Shown piece after piece: positions 63,589-64,000 of a stretch of DNA of 64,000 nucleotides (positions are counted from its first letter, which is position 1; every line of letters begins with the position of its first letter). The position numbers and the translations under genes were made by a program. Location of the stretch: assembly GCA_013287265.1 (NCBI GenBank), contig JABDEC010000001.1, forward strand, positions 1 to 64,000, given 5' to 3'. The stretch comes from Candidatus Babelota bacterium. Lineage in GTDB: Bacteria; Babelota; Babeliae; Babelales; JABDEC01. Under the pieces are notes generated by a model. The model did no database searches and had not been told where the DNA came from. It was given only the letters and a program-made list of their open reading frames with translations.

Positions 63589-64000
63589 TTAAAATGGTCT
63601 TCTATCAGATAATGCTTTATACAAAGTAACACGATCCATATATTCTAATGAGGAACCCACGGGAACACCTTTTGCAAGACAAGAAATTGAAACATCAATA
63701 TCTTTCAATTTATTTGCAATATAATTTGAAGTGGCCTCGCCTTCAGGAGTTTGATTCATTGCTAAAATAATTTCCTTTATTCCAAAATTTTTAACACGAC
63801 TGACAAGTTGTTCAATTGTTAAATCTTCGGCTGAAATTCCATCAAGCGGACAAATGGCACCCCCAAGAACATGATAAAGCCCAAGATAGCCGCCCGTCTT
63901 TTCAATTGCCAACAGTTCTTGCCATGTTTCAACAATACAAATAACTGATTTTTCTCTTTTTAATGAATCACAATAAATACATTTATCAGATTTTTCTTTC
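63589..64000 (-). CDS. recR: Recombination protein RecR, 5'-truncated by window edge
   Basis: 136 complete codons are visible and the frame is open to the window end. It reads through the TTG at 63912 into KCIYCDSLKREKSVICIVET, so the short start there is not real. CIYC is the second half of the RecR C4 zinc finger. The TOPRIM core (TGGYLGLYHVLGGAICPLDG, NQTPEGEATSNYI) follows. It works with RecO/RecF in gap repair. Confidence 0.93.
   Translation of the reverse strand, partial: KEKSDKCIYCDSLKREKSVICIVETWQELLAIEKTGGYLGLYHVLGGAICPLDGISAEDLTIEQLVSRVKNFGIKEIILAMNQTPEGEATSNYIANKLKDIDVSISCLAKGVPVGSSLEYMDRVTLYKALSDRRPF

Noticed and set aside
63589-63912. Start of recR at the TTG at 63912
   Set aside because: The frame is open to the window edge and upstream residues continue RecR, including the CIYC zinc pair.
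1-64000. CRISPR array, rRNA operon, prophage or insertion sequence with transposase
   Set aside because: No regularly spaced repeats, no rRNA sequence, no phage structural genes and no transposase were seen.

Overview
The window is strongly AT-rich (about 30% GC by eye), uses the standard code (TGA is a real stop, e.g. in dksA) and mixes dense housekeeping operons with about 30 small signal-peptide genes of no obvious housekeeping role. Ankyrin repeats, a SKP1/BTB-like domain, a serpin-like protein and a cluster of proteins ending in eukaryotic CaaX boxes point to an obligate associate of a eukaryotic cell. The best fit I can offer is a Candidatus Dependentiae (TM6/Babeliae) type genome. That assignment is inference; no 16S rRNA is present.

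Layout. 1-7.2 kb: 5' end of cmk, recJ, a DJ-1/PfpI protein, lysS, sodA, an FtsB/DivIC-like gene, rpsI, tRNA-Thr, dksA and tadA. 7.3-12 kb: gyrB flanked on both sides by small Cys-rich secreted proteins, one broken by an in-frame TGA. 12-18.3 kb: tilS, mpg, a TonB/TolA-like protein, a UDP-galactopyranose-mutase-like flavoprotein, two secreted proteins sharing an identical signal-peptide DNA segment, and a sugar-nucleotide epimerase. 18.3-18.9 kb: a non-coding foldback element with interleaved inverted repeats. 19-31 kb: three paralogous secreted proteins, dnaJ, a Rad50/SbcC ATPase, a coiled-coil secreted protein, manB-like, endonuclease IV, a CAU tRNA, a zinc-ribbon coiled-coil protein, RNase HI, SpoIID and a YdjM-like membrane protein. 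31-34 kb: a serpin-like gene and two ankyrin genes that arose by tandem duplication. 34-53 kb: an unbroken minus-strand block from rpsL to rplQ (str, S10, spc and alpha operons fused), with fusA, tuf, secY, adk, map, infA and rpoA and without rpmD. 53.5-57.3 kb: rseP followed head-to-tail by seven related secreted proteins, six of which end in C-x-I-L. 57.4-64 kb: repeats, rplM, an NhaC-type antiporter, pepP-like, an ankyrin gene, more secreted proteins and the 5'-truncated recR.

How the parts may work together. The core genes give normal replication, repair and translation. The accessory genes look like a Sec-dependent secretome. At least eleven of their leaders carry a similar promoter: a -35 box starting TTG, exactly 18 bases of spacer, then an AT-rich -10. 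Several secreted families appear in two to seven copies (CaaX proteins, CxxxC...CxC mini-proteins, an IxNxT beta-type domain, ankyrins), and local duplications can be read in the DNA.

The most striking candidate system is the rseP-linked tandem array of CaaX proteins at 54.6-57.3 kb. It looks like a set of membrane-targeted effectors that would be geranylgeranylated by the host. This rests on sequence pattern and has not been tested.
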